A stretch of 64,000 nt of DNA from Lacticaseibacillus kribbianus (GTDB lineage: Bacteria; Bacillota; Bacilli; Lactobacillales; Lactobacillaceae): positions 117,879-181,878 of the forward strand of contig NZ_JAIPUL010000005.1 in the NCBI RefSeq assembly GCF_020180945.1, read 5' to 3'. Of the stretch, positions 1 to 7,234 are shown one piece after another; within the stretch, counting starts at the first letter, position 1, and each line of letters starts with the position of its first letter. The notes beneath the pieces were generated by a model. It saw only the letters and a program-made list of their open reading frames with translations, was not told where the DNA came from and searched no databases. The position numbers were made by a program, and so were the translations under genes.

Positions 1-1
1 A

Positions 2-1528
2 GCTGCGGTTGATTTTACTCAACCTTTTGAAGATATTGACCTTGAATTCAAGGCCGCGGGTTTCGCGTTACCAAAGAATTTTTGGGATACAGTCAGTGCC
101 TTCTCGAATACCGAGGGGGGAATCATTTTACTTGGAGTTGACGAGCACCCGCATCGCCAGTACCACATCGTTGGCGTGGACGTACCCGAGGCAGTATTAG
201 AGCAGCTTTGGAACGAGAATGACAACGTGAGTAAGATTAACCGTAGTGTTATCAGTCCTAAGAATGTCACCCAATATAAGCAATTTGGCAAAACACTCAT
301 TCAAATATATGTTCCCAAAGCGCCGGCAAGTATGCGGCCAATATTCATTAACGGAAATCGGGGGCTAGCTTTTATTCGAACGGGAGATGGAGATCGACAG
401 GGTACCGATGACGAATATAAGTACTTGATTGTTGACTCGCAGCTGAATGTTGACGCTGAGCTTTTAGAAAACTATGACTTAGCCGATCTCAATCTTGATG
501 ATGTCCATTCATACAAGGACTTAATGTCGATTAAGCACTCAAAACCAGAGATTATGGAAAAGGATGACTTTGACTTTCTTAAAGACATTGGCGTATTTCG
601 AAAGGATCGTAAATCAGTCGCTGGTCAGTATAAATTAACGACCGGTGGACTTCTCTTCTTTGGTAAGTACAATGCGATTATCGACCGATTTCCAAATTTT
701 CAGCTGGATTATTTTCGCTATGCGACGAATCACGGCGTGAATTGGGAGGACAGAGTGTCGAGCGGTGACATGAATTTTCCGGAAATGAATGTTTATTCTT
801 TTTATACCGCTGTAATTGCTAAACTTCCCATCACAATCACAGACCGATTTACACAGTCTTCTGGTTTGATTAGAAGCTCTTACGCATCAGACATTCGACT
901 AGCAGTTAAGGAAGCCCTAGTGAACGCGCTGATGCATCCCTACTATGACGGAAGCATCCCTATCAAGGTCGTGGACCGTCAGTCATTTTTTGAATTCACC
1001 AACCCAGGGACGATGAGGGTCAGTCTAGAGTCATTTATTCGGGGGGCAGATTCTCAAACGCGCAACGGTATCATTGCAACGCTTTTTCGTAAGGTGGGAA
1101 TTGCTGAAAGAGCCGGAAGCGGTGGACCGCGAATTTTTGAATCTGCAAGCAAGAATCGACTACATTCGCCCGACGTTTTAATCAAGGACTATGCAACAGT
1201 AGTGAGAATTTGGAAGGTTGATCTTCTTTCCAGTATCAAGGATGATATTTCACTCACTGACGCAGAATCTGCTCTTCTCGAAGTTGTCGTTCAAGAAGCG
1301 AGATGGTACAAGATGTCCGACTTCTTTGATGTACTCCAAGATCGATTCTCGAAATGGTTAATTAGAAAGGCGGTCTCTGGATTACTTGAGAAGCGGATTA
1401 TCGTTACGGTAGGACGTGCTCAAGCAACTAGGTATGCAATACGGTTGAGTCCAGAGCAAAGCGCAGTCGAAAATATTCGAGTCTTTAAGTTTATCGAGGA
1501 CTTTGAGTTGGGATACAGGCAGCAGTAG
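2..1528 (+). CDS. AlbA_2-domain ATP-binding protein (5' end outside window)
   Basis: The reading frame is open from the first bases, so the start lies upstream; 508 residues are visible. The N-terminal part looks like an AlbA_2/Schlafen-type nucleic-acid-binding domain (LPKNFWDTVSAFSNTEGG, then ILLGV). The middle carries a HATPase_c_4-like domain (EALVNALMHPYYDG, later ERAGSGGPRIFE), and the C-terminus resembles a winged helix. Proteins of this architecture are usually annotated as ATP-binding or transcriptional regulators and are common in accessory DNA; the substrate is unknown. Base composition is far lower in GC than the genes to its right, which suggests transfer. No partner gene is visible because the window begins inside it. 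Confidence 0.8.
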   Translation, partial: AAVDFTQPFEDIDLEFKAAGFALPKNFWDTVSAFSNTEGGIILLGVDEHPHRQYHIVGVDVPEAVLEQLWNENDNVSKINRSVISPKNVTQYKQFGKTLIQIYVPKAPASMRPIFINGNRGLAFIRTGDGDRQGTDDEYKYLIVDSQLNVDAELLENYDLADLNLDDVHSYKDLMSIKHSKPEIMEKDDFDFLKDIGVFRKDRKSVAGQYKLTTGGLLFFGKYNAIIDRFPNFQLDYFRYATNHGVNWEDRVSSGDMNFPEMNVYSFYTAVIAKLPITITDRFTQSSGLIRSSYASDIRLAVKEALVNALMHPYYDGSIPIKVVDRQSFFEFTNPGTMRVSLESFIRGADSQTRNGIIATLFRKVGIAERAGSGGPRIFESASKNRLHSPDVLIKDYATVVRIWKVDLLSSIKDDISLTDAESALLEVVVQEARWYKMSDFFDVLQDRFSKWLIRKAVSGLLEKRIIVTVGRAQATRYAIRLSPEQSAVENIRVFKFIEDFELGYRQQ

Positions 1529-1630
1529 CGTTATTATCCCCGAAAGTCTGGAATGTTCCTACCGCTATAATGTGGTGTCGTCTTAGGTTGGAATTATTCG
1601 GCCGTCCCACCACGGCGCGCCCCAACCGAC

Positions 1631-1674
1631 CAGTGGCCCCAGCCTGCAGAGACGTCTGCAGGCTGGGGCCACTG
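1631..1674. terminator. Perfect 20-bp inverted repeat, likely terminator
   Basis: Bases 1631-1650 and 1655-1674 are exact reverse complements around a GACG loop. It lies 12 bp beyond the stop of the minus-strand L,D-transpeptidase gene and after the plus-strand gene, so it may end both. Neither side has a T-run, so termination efficiency is uncertain. Confidence 0.5.
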
Positions 1675-1685
1675 CTGTCGGCACG

Positions 1686-2477
1686 TCACGCGATGGTGAC
1701 CTTGGTGCCGGTTGGAATATGCTCGTTGATCCACTTGGCGTCGGCGATGCTCAGCCGGACACAACCGTGCGAGCCCGGCTTTTTGCCCAGCTTCTCGGCC
1801 TCGCTGACGATGTAGCGGCCGGACGCGTCGGTCGGCACGGTGTGGAACAGGTAGACGCCGTGGTCCAGGAAGCTCGTGTAGTAGTTGGCGCCCATCTTCT
1901 CGCGCGGGTTGTAGAAGCTGGCGCCGCGCTCGGCCTGGATGTAGAAAACGCCGCGCGGGGTGGAGTTATCCATGCCGCTCGAGCAGTACATGGTGTACAG
2001 GACCTTGCCGGCGGCGTCCTTGAGGTACACGCGCTGCTTGGCCAGGGAGACGTCGATCTGCAGGCCGGGGTGGTCGGTGACCACCGGGTACGGCGCGCTT
2101 TCGGACGGGTTGTGCCAGTCGACCGGCTTGGCCGCTTCGGCCTTCTTGGCGGCCGCAAGCTTCGCCGCCTTCTCGGCTGCAGCCTTCTTCGCCTCGGCCT
2201 GCTTGGCGGCCGCTTTCTTGGCCGCTGCCTTCTTGGCGGCAGTGGCCTTCGTCGCGCCCTTGGCCGCGTCGCCCTTGGCCTTCGCGGCGCCGGTCTTGGC
2301 GCCGGCAACCGCGGCCGCGCGCGGCGGCTCAAGCGTCAGGCGGTGGGTGTGCCAGGCCAGCCCGGCGCCCACGGCCAGGAGCACCAGGGCCGCGCCGGTC
2401 CAGCGGACCCACGGCCTGAGGTGGTGCGTGCGCAGGTACTCGCGCACCGCTTCAATTGTCTCGTGCCACTTCCCCAT
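1686..2477 (-). CDS. L,D-transpeptidase (YkuD domain), membrane-anchored
   Basis: This 263-residue protein has a short cytoplasmic N-terminus, one membrane segment at about residues 26-44, an Ala/Lys-rich linker to about residue 120, and a YkuD catalytic domain ending the protein. The catalytic signature is visible as SHGCVRLS with the active cysteine, preceded by a conserved His in the YLFHTVP stretch. The family makes or remodels peptidoglycan cross-links outside the membrane using a cysteine nucleophile. The Ala/Lys repeats would span or bind the anionic wall. The start is ATG at 2477 behind a GAGAGGGG ribosome site. It is monocistronic. Its neighbours to the right are also wall-synthesis genes. 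Confidence 0.9.
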   Translation of the reverse strand: MGKWHETIEAVREYLRTHHLRPWVRWTGAALVLLAVGAGLAWHTHRLTLEPPRAAAVAGAKTGAAKAKGDAAKGATKATAAKKAAAKKAAAKQAEAKKAAAEKAAKLAAAKKAEAAKPVDWHNPSESAPYPVVTDHPGLQIDVSLAKQRVYLKDAAGKVLYTMYCSSGMDNSTPRGVFYIQAERGASFYNPREKMGANYYTSFLDHGVYLFHTVPTDASGRYIVSEAEKLGKKPGSHGCVRLSIADAKWINEHIPTGTKVTIA

Positions 2478-2577
2478 AATGGTCCCCTCTCGTCAGTCAT
2501 TCCTCCCCATTGTAACAGTTGGCGCGGGCGGCGGGGAGCCCCCGGGGGCCGGGTTTTAGCGTTCCTTAACGCAAGCC

Positions 2578-2606
2578 TTGCCAGACTTTGCGAACGATGC
2601 TATACT
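2578..2606 (+). promoter_or_regulatory. Near-consensus promoter of the tRNA-like gene
   Basis: TTGCCA (2578-2583) and TATACT (2601-2606) are 17 bp apart, with an extended -10 TG at 2598-2599. Predicted start is near 2613, about 9 bases before the mature 5' end. This is the kind of strong promoter used for stable RNAs. Confidence 0.75.
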
Positions 2607-2621
2607 AATCTCTGTTGTTTT

Positions 2622-2707
2622 GGAGAGTTGGCAGAGTGGTAATGTTGCGGGCTGCTTGCAGCCTGTGGGCGCGAAAGCGTACGGAGGTTCAATCCCTTCG
2701 CTCTCCT
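2622..2707 (+). tRNA. tRNA-Ser-like gene lacking a normal anticodon loop
   Basis: The acceptor stem pairs over 7 bp (2622-2628 with 2700-2706) with discriminator T2707 and no encoded CCA. The D arm begins GCAGAGTGG with the conserved GG. The T arm pairs 2683-2687 with 2695-2699 around loop TTCAATC. A type II variable arm (2669-2672 with 2677-2680) is capped by GAAA. These resemble bacterial tRNA-Ser. The anticodon arm is abnormal: 2647-2654 pairs with 2659-2666 and is closed by CTTG, so no 7-nt loop can form. Read as a 5-bp stem, the loop would be 10 nt and begin CTGCT, as if derived from tRNA-Ser(GCU). It has its own promoter and terminator, so it is probably expressed. Seryl-tRNA synthetases depend on the variable arm and not on the anticodon, so charging is conceivable. 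Confidence 0.6.
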
Positions 2708-2712
2708 TATGT

Positions 2713-2744
2713 GGGTTCCCGGCGGTGGCCGGGGGCCCTTTTTT
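2713..2744 (+). terminator. Rho-independent terminator of the tRNA-like gene
   Basis: An 11-bp stem (2713-2723 with 2728-2738, two G-U pairs), GGTG loop and a run of six T. It begins 6 bp after the tRNA-like 3' end. Confidence 0.85.
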
Positions 2745-2783
2745 GTTGTCATGCGGTGGCCGGCAGGCACTTCAGGGAGGTGG

Positions 2784-2960
2784 TTAAGGTTGCGCGTGGA
2801 CGCACGACTCGATCTGCTTCCAGTAGGCGTTCAGATCATGAATCGGCTCATCCTCCGGCAGAACGCGGCGCCGGATAAGCTGATCGCGGGCGATGGCGTA
2901 CTCAAGCGAGTCGGCCGCGCCCTTAATTTTCCCCAAAGCCCCGGCCAATCCGCCCGGCAA
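2784..2960 (-). pseudogene. C-terminal gene remnant, unknown family
   Basis: A minus-strand frame of 58 codons reads like genuine coding sequence near its end (SLEYAIARDQLIRRRV, then NAYWKQIESC) and stops at 2784. No ATG or ribosome site precedes it; the only start is a TTG at 2960 without a Shine-Dalgarno, and the frame is closed by a stop 60-80 bp further upstream. I read it as the surviving tail of a gene cut off when the region to its right was rearranged. The family is not recognised. Confidence 0.3.
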
Positions 2961-3034
2961 GGCGGCAGGGCGGCGGCTTTTGTGGCATAATGAAAGGCGA
3001 TTGATCCGACACCAAACATACGGGAGCTATAATT

Positions 3035-4282
3035 ATGGTCGATACTAGTAAAATTGTTCCAATCATGGTCGGGACGGACGTCAACGGCTACCAGATGGCC
3101 CGCTCGTTCCACGAGGCTTACGGCGTCAAGACCCACTGCGTCGGCGTCGCGCCGCTCATCATGACCCGCGACTCGCAGATCTGCGACGTGACAATCGTCG
3201 ACGGCCTCAAGGAGGACGCGACCTTCGTCCAGGCAATCAAGGACCTCGCCGCGAAGTACGGCGTGCCCGGCGTCAAGCCGATCCTGTGCATGGCCGGCGA
3301 CGAGTACGTCGAGTTGGGCATCCGCAACCGCGAGGCGCTCAAGGACGTGGTCTGGATCCCGTACCCGGACCTCGCCGTGCTCGACGACGTCTACTACAAG
3401 GACCACTTCTACGCGCTGTGCGAGCAAAACGGCCTGCCGTACCCGACGACCGTGGTGGTCAACCAGCAGGACTACAAGCAAAAAGTGGCGGACCTGACCA
3501 TCGCCTTCCCGGTGGCGATGAAGCCCGCCGACGCCGCCCAGCAGATCGCCCTGGACTTTGAGGGCCAGCGCAAGGCCTACAAGTTCCAGAACAAGGAAGA
3601 CATCCTGGACATGATCCAGCGCACTTACGCGGCCGGCTACGACGGCAACATCCTGCTGCAGGACTTCATCCCCGGCGGCGACGATTCGATGTACACGGTG
3701 AACTTCTACGCGGACCGCGACCACAACGTGCGCCAGATCACGATGGGCCGCCAGCTGCTGCAGGACCCGTCCGATTTCCTGGTCGGCAATTACGTCGCGA
3801 CCTTCATCGAGCACCACGAAGCGATCGAGCAGAAGCTGATCCACTTTGTGAAGGCCATCCAGTACTCCGGCTTCGGCAACTTCGACCTCAAGTTCGACGC
3901 CCGCGACCAGGAGTTCAAGCTGATTGAGCTGAACCCGCGCCAGGGCCGCTCCGCCTTTTACACCACCGCCAGCGGCACCAACCTGGTGATCCCGGCCGTG
4001 GAGGAGCTTTTGTTCGACGTGCCGTTCACCGAGACGGACTACAACCGCGCCGACTACCTGTGGCTCGGGGTCAACGCCGACGACGCGGTGGCCAACGTTG
4101 AGCACGAAGACGTGCGCGCGCACATGCAGGAGCTGATCGCGGCCGGCAAGGCGTCCAACACCCTGCAGTACGCCGCGGACAAGTCCATTTTCCGCAACCA
4201 CCGGGTCAAGAAGTACTACGACAGCTACACCAAGCGCTTCGCTGAGAAGAAGGCCAAGCGCGAACAAGACGGGATTTTCTAG
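3035..4282 (+). CDS. ATP-grasp D-aspartate-ligase-like cell-wall enzyme
   Basis: The 415-residue protein resembles Enterococcus faecium Asl(fm), which activates D-aspartate with ATP and joins it to the lysine side chain of the UDP-MurNAc-pentapeptide precursor. Matching features are the N-terminal MVGTDVNGYQMARSFHEAYG, the acidic ATP-grasp segment around residues 215-230 (LQDFIPGGDD), and the metal-binding LIELNPRQGRS near residues 293-303. Length also fits the family. It acts in the cytoplasm. The start is ATG at 3035 behind GGGAGC. femX follows after 15 bp, so the two form an operon for bridge synthesis. Whether the substrate is D-Asp is inferred from similarity only. Confidence 0.82.
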   Translation: MVDTSKIVPIMVGTDVNGYQMARSFHEAYGVKTHCVGVAPLIMTRDSQICDVTIVDGLKEDATFVQAIKDLAAKYGVPGVKPILCMAGDEYVELGIRNREALKDVVWIPYPDLAVLDDVYYKDHFYALCEQNGLPYPTTVVVNQQDYKQKVADLTIAFPVAMKPADAAQQIALDFEGQRKAYKFQNKEDILDMIQRTYAAGYDGNILLQDFIPGGDDSMYTVNFYADRDHNVRQITMGRQLLQDPSDFLVGNYVATFIEHHEAIEQKLIHFVKAIQYSGFGNFDLKFDARDQEFKLIELNPRQGRSAFYTTASGTNLVIPAVEELLFDVPFTETDYNRADYLWLGVNADDAVANVEHEDVRAHMQELIAAGKASNTLQYAADKSIFRNHRVKKYYDSYTKRFAEKKAKREQDGIF

Positions 4283-4297
4283 AAAAGGAGTCTGCAC

Positions 4298-5305
4298 ATG
4301 CCAATCGTAAACCTGAACGACCAAGCCGAGCTGGACCGCTACGAGGCCTTCGTGGAAAAGGCGCCGTTCACCTCCGTCACCCAGTCCGTGAACTGGGGCA
4401 AGGTGAAGAACAACTGGACGCCGCTGTACGTCTACCTGGAGGACGGCGGGGCCATCACGGCCGCGATGTCGGTCCTGATGACCAAGGACCCCAACGGCGA
4501 CACCTTCGCCTACTGCTCCAAGGGCCCGGTCGCAGACCCAAGCGACGTTGGCCTGATCCAGAGGCTGGTGGCCGAGGCCAAGCCGGCCCTGCTCGAGCAC
4601 AACGCCTTCCTGCTGCGGATGGATCCGGAGGTCTTGTACAGTGATGAACTGAACAAGGCATACGAAGACGCGGGCTTCGTCGTGCGCAACCGCCAGTTCA
4701 CCGGCGACCACGATACCATCCAGCCGCGCTACAACATCGTGCTGGACGTCGAAGGCAAGGACATCGACGGCGTGATGGCGACGATGACCGGCAAGACCCG
4801 CACCAAGATCCGTCACGGCATCAAGGCCGGCGTGACCGTGGAATCCGGCGATTCCATTGACTTGGTGCCGGACTTCTTCGACTGCTACAAGATCATGAGC
4901 GAGATCCACGGCATCACCTACCGTCCGCAGGCCTACTTCGAGCGGATCGCTGAGGCGTTCGGTGGCACCGGTCACCTCAAGATTTTCATCGCCAAGTACG
5001 ACGGCGAGGTGCAGGCCAGCGCCCTGGCCCTGACCTTCGGCGACAAGACCTGGCACGTGTTCGGCGGCTCCAAGCGCATCCAAAACAGCCTGATGGTGCC
5101 GTACGTGCTGCAGTACGAGATGATCAAATGGGCGACGGAGCAGGGCGTGGCGCGCTACGACATGGGCGGCGTCTGGGCCGAGGACAACTCCGACGGCCTA
5201 TACCGCTTCAAGCACCCCTTCGCCCCGGACCGCGGCGTCCTGGAGTATCTGGGCGAGATCGATTACGTGATGAACCAGGAAGCGTACGAGAAGTTCACGA
5301 AGTAA
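4298..5305 (+). CDS. femX: FemX-type aminoacyl-tRNA:UDP-MurNAc-pentapeptide transferase
   Basis: At 335 residues it has the same length as Weissella viridescens FemX and aligns along it from memory: NLNDQAELDRYEAF at the N-terminus, SVNWGKVKNNW, RMDPEVLYSDE, RPQAYFERI, and a C-terminus with YDMGG followed by LYRFKHPF. FemX has two GNAT-fold domains and moves an amino acid (Ala, more weakly Ser) from charged tRNA to the lysine of the wall precursor, starting the interpeptide bridge. It follows the ATP-grasp gene after 15 bp behind a strong AAAAGGAG ribosome site. A tRNA-like gene lies 1.6 kb upstream on the same strand. An operon with both an ATP-grasp and a tRNA-dependent bridge enzyme is unusual. 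Confidence 0.9.
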   Translation: MPIVNLNDQAELDRYEAFVEKAPFTSVTQSVNWGKVKNNWTPLYVYLEDGGAITAAMSVLMTKDPNGDTFAYCSKGPVADPSDVGLIQRLVAEAKPALLEHNAFLLRMDPEVLYSDELNKAYEDAGFVVRNRQFTGDHDTIQPRYNIVLDVEGKDIDGVMATMTGKTRTKIRHGIKAGVTVESGDSIDLVPDFFDCYKIMSEIHGITYRPQAYFERIAEAFGGTGHLKIFIAKYDGEVQASALALTFGDKTWHVFGGSKRIQNSLMVPYVLQYEMIKWATEQGVARYDMGGVWAEDNSDGLYRFKHPFAPDRGVLEYLGEIDYVMNQEAYEKFTK

Positions 5306-5309
5306 CCAG

Positions 5310-5450
5310 GGCGGAGCAAGGCGCACTTAGCGGGTCGACTAGCCTAGCCACGGTACTTGGGCCGTACTTTGGCCCGAGTGACGTGGCGTAGCTAGGCGCA
5401 CCCGCGTTGCGGACTGTAGCCCGACGAGAACCAGGGTGGCGTGCACCCGG
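5310..5450 (-). repeat. AAAGTGC-loop hairpin repeat, single copy
   Basis: One copy of the dispersed intergenic family, in reverse orientation. The apical hairpin is GGGCC-AAAGTAC-GGCCC (loop 5364-5370 on the complement), inside longer arms that pair imperfectly. The flanks carry the family's conserved GCGGAGCAAGG and AGCCCGACGA blocks. It lies between femX and its probable terminator. Confidence 0.75.
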
Positions 5451-5482
5451 CTCCGCCCCTGCAGATGGCTAAGACAGTCAAG

Positions 5483-5525
5483 AATACCGCTTCACGCGAT
5501 TGATGTGTGAAGCGGTATTTTTTTT
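5483..5525 (+). terminator. Terminator of the ligase-femX operon
   Basis: Bases 5483-5495 pair perfectly with 5507-5519 (13 bp) and are followed by a run of eight T. It is 180 bp past the femX stop with the hairpin repeat in between. Confidence 0.85.
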
Positions 5526-5621
5526 GATTGCCGGAGCGCCCCAACTTTTTTGAGATGGCAAATTCGTAAGAGGAGGCGCATACTAAAATTAGAAAACTTC
5601 TAACAATTCGGAGGGACGCCG

Positions 5622-6890
5622 ATGATTGAACGGTTTCGCCTGGAACTGCGGAAGCAGCCATGGCTGGTGCACGTGGCCGCGATTCTCGGCCTGCTGCTGC
5701 TCTTTGCGGTTCCGCTCGGGCATGCGGTCGGGCTTTTGACCACCCAGTACACGTACGTCGGCGGACGGGCGGTGCCAAGCTACCGCAAGACCAGCTTCGC
5801 GGCGGCCTACCGCCAGGTGCTGCGGGAGCGCGCGGCGCAGGAAGCGGACCTGGTGATGCTGCAAAAGCAGGTGCCGGAGCCTTCCCGGCAGGCGGCCATC
5901 GACCTGCTGCGGCGCATCGAGGCGCCGCTTCGCCGACAGGACTTCCTGCAGGTCAACCGCCTGACGCTGGCCGCCCTGAAGCAAACGCCGGCCATCTCAG
6001 ACAACCGCTACCTCGGGGACTTTCTTGAGGATTCGCGCGATTCCCACAACACCACGCGGTGGGAGATGACGACCAAGCGGCTTCAGGTGTACGTCGATCA
6101 CCACATCAACGCGCTTTTGACCATCGACGCGGCGACCAGCGCGACCGTGGCCGTGTACCGCGTGTTGGCCCGGTACGGGACCTACCCATACAAGTGGGCG
6201 TACATCAACAATCACCGGCAAGACTTCTACAAGCTCAGCCCCGGGACCGCGCTGCTCTGGATTTTTCTCTGCTACGCCGCGCTGACGCTTGCGCTGGCCT
6301 TCAGTTACGACCAGCGCGCCGGAACCGCCAGCCTGATGCGCATCACCCCGGTCAGTGAGCTTACGACCGCGCTGATTCGCGGTGCGACAGGCCTGGCCCT
6401 GATTGCGGCGAGCCTGCTCGTCCTGCTGGGCGGGGCCTTGGCCGTGAACGCCCTGCTGCCCGGACACCGGCTGGGAACGCTGGCCTACCCGTTGGTGGTC
6501 GTCTCGCACTCGTCCGCCCAGGTCTATCCCGTGTGGCAGTACTACATGAGCACCGCCCTGGTCCTCGGCGCGTGGGCCGTTCTGCTGAGCGGCGTGGCCT
6601 TCCTCGCCTCCCTGTTCGTGCGCAACATCATCGGGATGGGCGCGCTCTGTGCGCTGAGCTTCGCCCTGGTGCCGCTTCACGTCCTGGATGTGTTTCCGGA
6701 AAATGTGCAGCACCTGATGCCGGCATCCTACACCAATCCCCCCGCGATGTTCGCGCAGGCCTACCAGTTCCACGCCACGCAGCCGGCGGATGCCTACCGC
6801 GTTCTGCTGGTCTGGGCCGCGGTCGCCTGGCTGGCGGGTGCGGCGGTTCTGCGGCTGCGCACGCGGCGCAGCGGGCCGTGGCTGAACTAA
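5622..6890 (+). CDS. ABC-2-like membrane protein, subgroup I
   Basis: A 422-residue member of the paralogous family that fills this window. It starts with a short cytoplasmic helix (LELRKQPWL), one membrane segment at about residues 17-37, then a soluble extracytoplasmic region of about 180 residues. About five further membrane segments occupy residues 205-415. The family's G-x(2,3)-Y-P motif appears as LGTLAYP. It ends GPWLN, like the paralogues at 7235 and 18671. The layout fits an ABC-2 permease, but no ATPase is adjacent; one may be supplied in trans from 16.7, 26.1 or 49 kb. The start is ATG at 5622 behind GGAGGGACG. Substrate unknown. Confidence 0.75.
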   Translation: MIERFRLELRKQPWLVHVAAILGLLLLFAVPLGHAVGLLTTQYTYVGGRAVPSYRKTSFAAAYRQVLRERAAQEADLVMLQKQVPEPSRQAAIDLLRRIEAPLRRQDFLQVNRLTLAALKQTPAISDNRYLGDFLEDSRDSHNTTRWEMTTKRLQVYVDHHINALLTIDAATSATVAVYRVLARYGTYPYKWAYINNHRQDFYKLSPGTALLWIFLCYAALTLALAFSYDQRAGTASLMRITPVSELTTALIRGATGLALIAASLLVLLGGALAVNALLPGHRLGTLAYPLVVVSHSSAQVYPVWQYYMSTALVLGAWAVLLSGVAFLASLFVRNIIGMGALCALSFALVPLHVLDVFPENVQHLMPASYTNPPAMFAQAYQFHATQPADAYRVLLVWAAVAWLAGAAVLRLRTRRSGPWLN

Positions 6891-6897
6891 GGACAGT

Positions 6898-6931
6898 AAA
6901 AAACTCGTCTGGCTTAGTCGTCAGACGAGTT
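6898..6931 (-). terminator. Terminator on the minus strand
   Basis: A 9-bp stem (6903-6911 with 6922-6930) followed, on the minus strand, by six T. It would end transcription from the secreted-protein remnant at 6945; it also lies just after the plus-strand gene. Confidence 0.65.
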
Positions 6932-6944
6932 GAGGGTGAGGACG

Positions 6945-7136
6945 TTATTTGATGACATAGTGGCGGGTCTCCACGATGGATTGGCCGCCGTCTTGTGGAT
7001 TGAGGGTGAGCGTCACCGTGTGCCGGCCGGCGCTGGCAAAGTTGTGCTTGTCGGCGGCGGAAGCGGTCGCCGTGAGTGTGAGCTGATTCTGGTCCAGCTC
7101 GCCCCGCTGATCCAGGTTGAGATCGCGAAGCGTTCA
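6945..7136 (-). pseudogene. Remnant of a secreted protein (C-terminal part)
   Basis: The minus-strand frame ending at 6945 reads as a beta-rich domain tail (RDLNLDQRGELDQNQL, TVTLTLNPQDGG, ETRHYVIK). It is closed by a stop three codons upstream of RDLN. Another frame upstream (7137-7201) contains GRIGYNAIT, so a frameshift or deletion probably removed the N-terminus and signal peptide. It lies between two ABC-2-like genes, the same position that intact small secreted proteins take at 8602, 9202 and 27999. Confidence 0.4.
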
Positions 7137-7234
7137 GTAATTGCGTTGTAGCCGATACGGCCGGCGGCGCACTGGCGCTCTTTTGGCGAACTGTGTTCCA
7201 CTATGTGGTGATCGATGACGGGGAGCGGCCAGCA

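Noticed and set aside
2622..2707. Suppressor tRNA that reads the amber codon at 47531, or tRNA-Sec
   Set aside because: No CTA or TCA can be placed in any anticodon loop, and the acceptor stem is 7 bp. The stable stem makes decoding unlikely.
2831..5083. Very long minus-strand reading frame over the ligase and femX genes
   Set aside because: It is the complement of two genes with strong homology and ribosome sites; such shadows are expected in GC-rich DNA.
5430..5460. T-box-like AGGGTGG before the 5622 gene
   Set aside because: The sequence is the tail of the hairpin-repeat head found at the other loci. The downstream terminator is better explained as the femX terminator.
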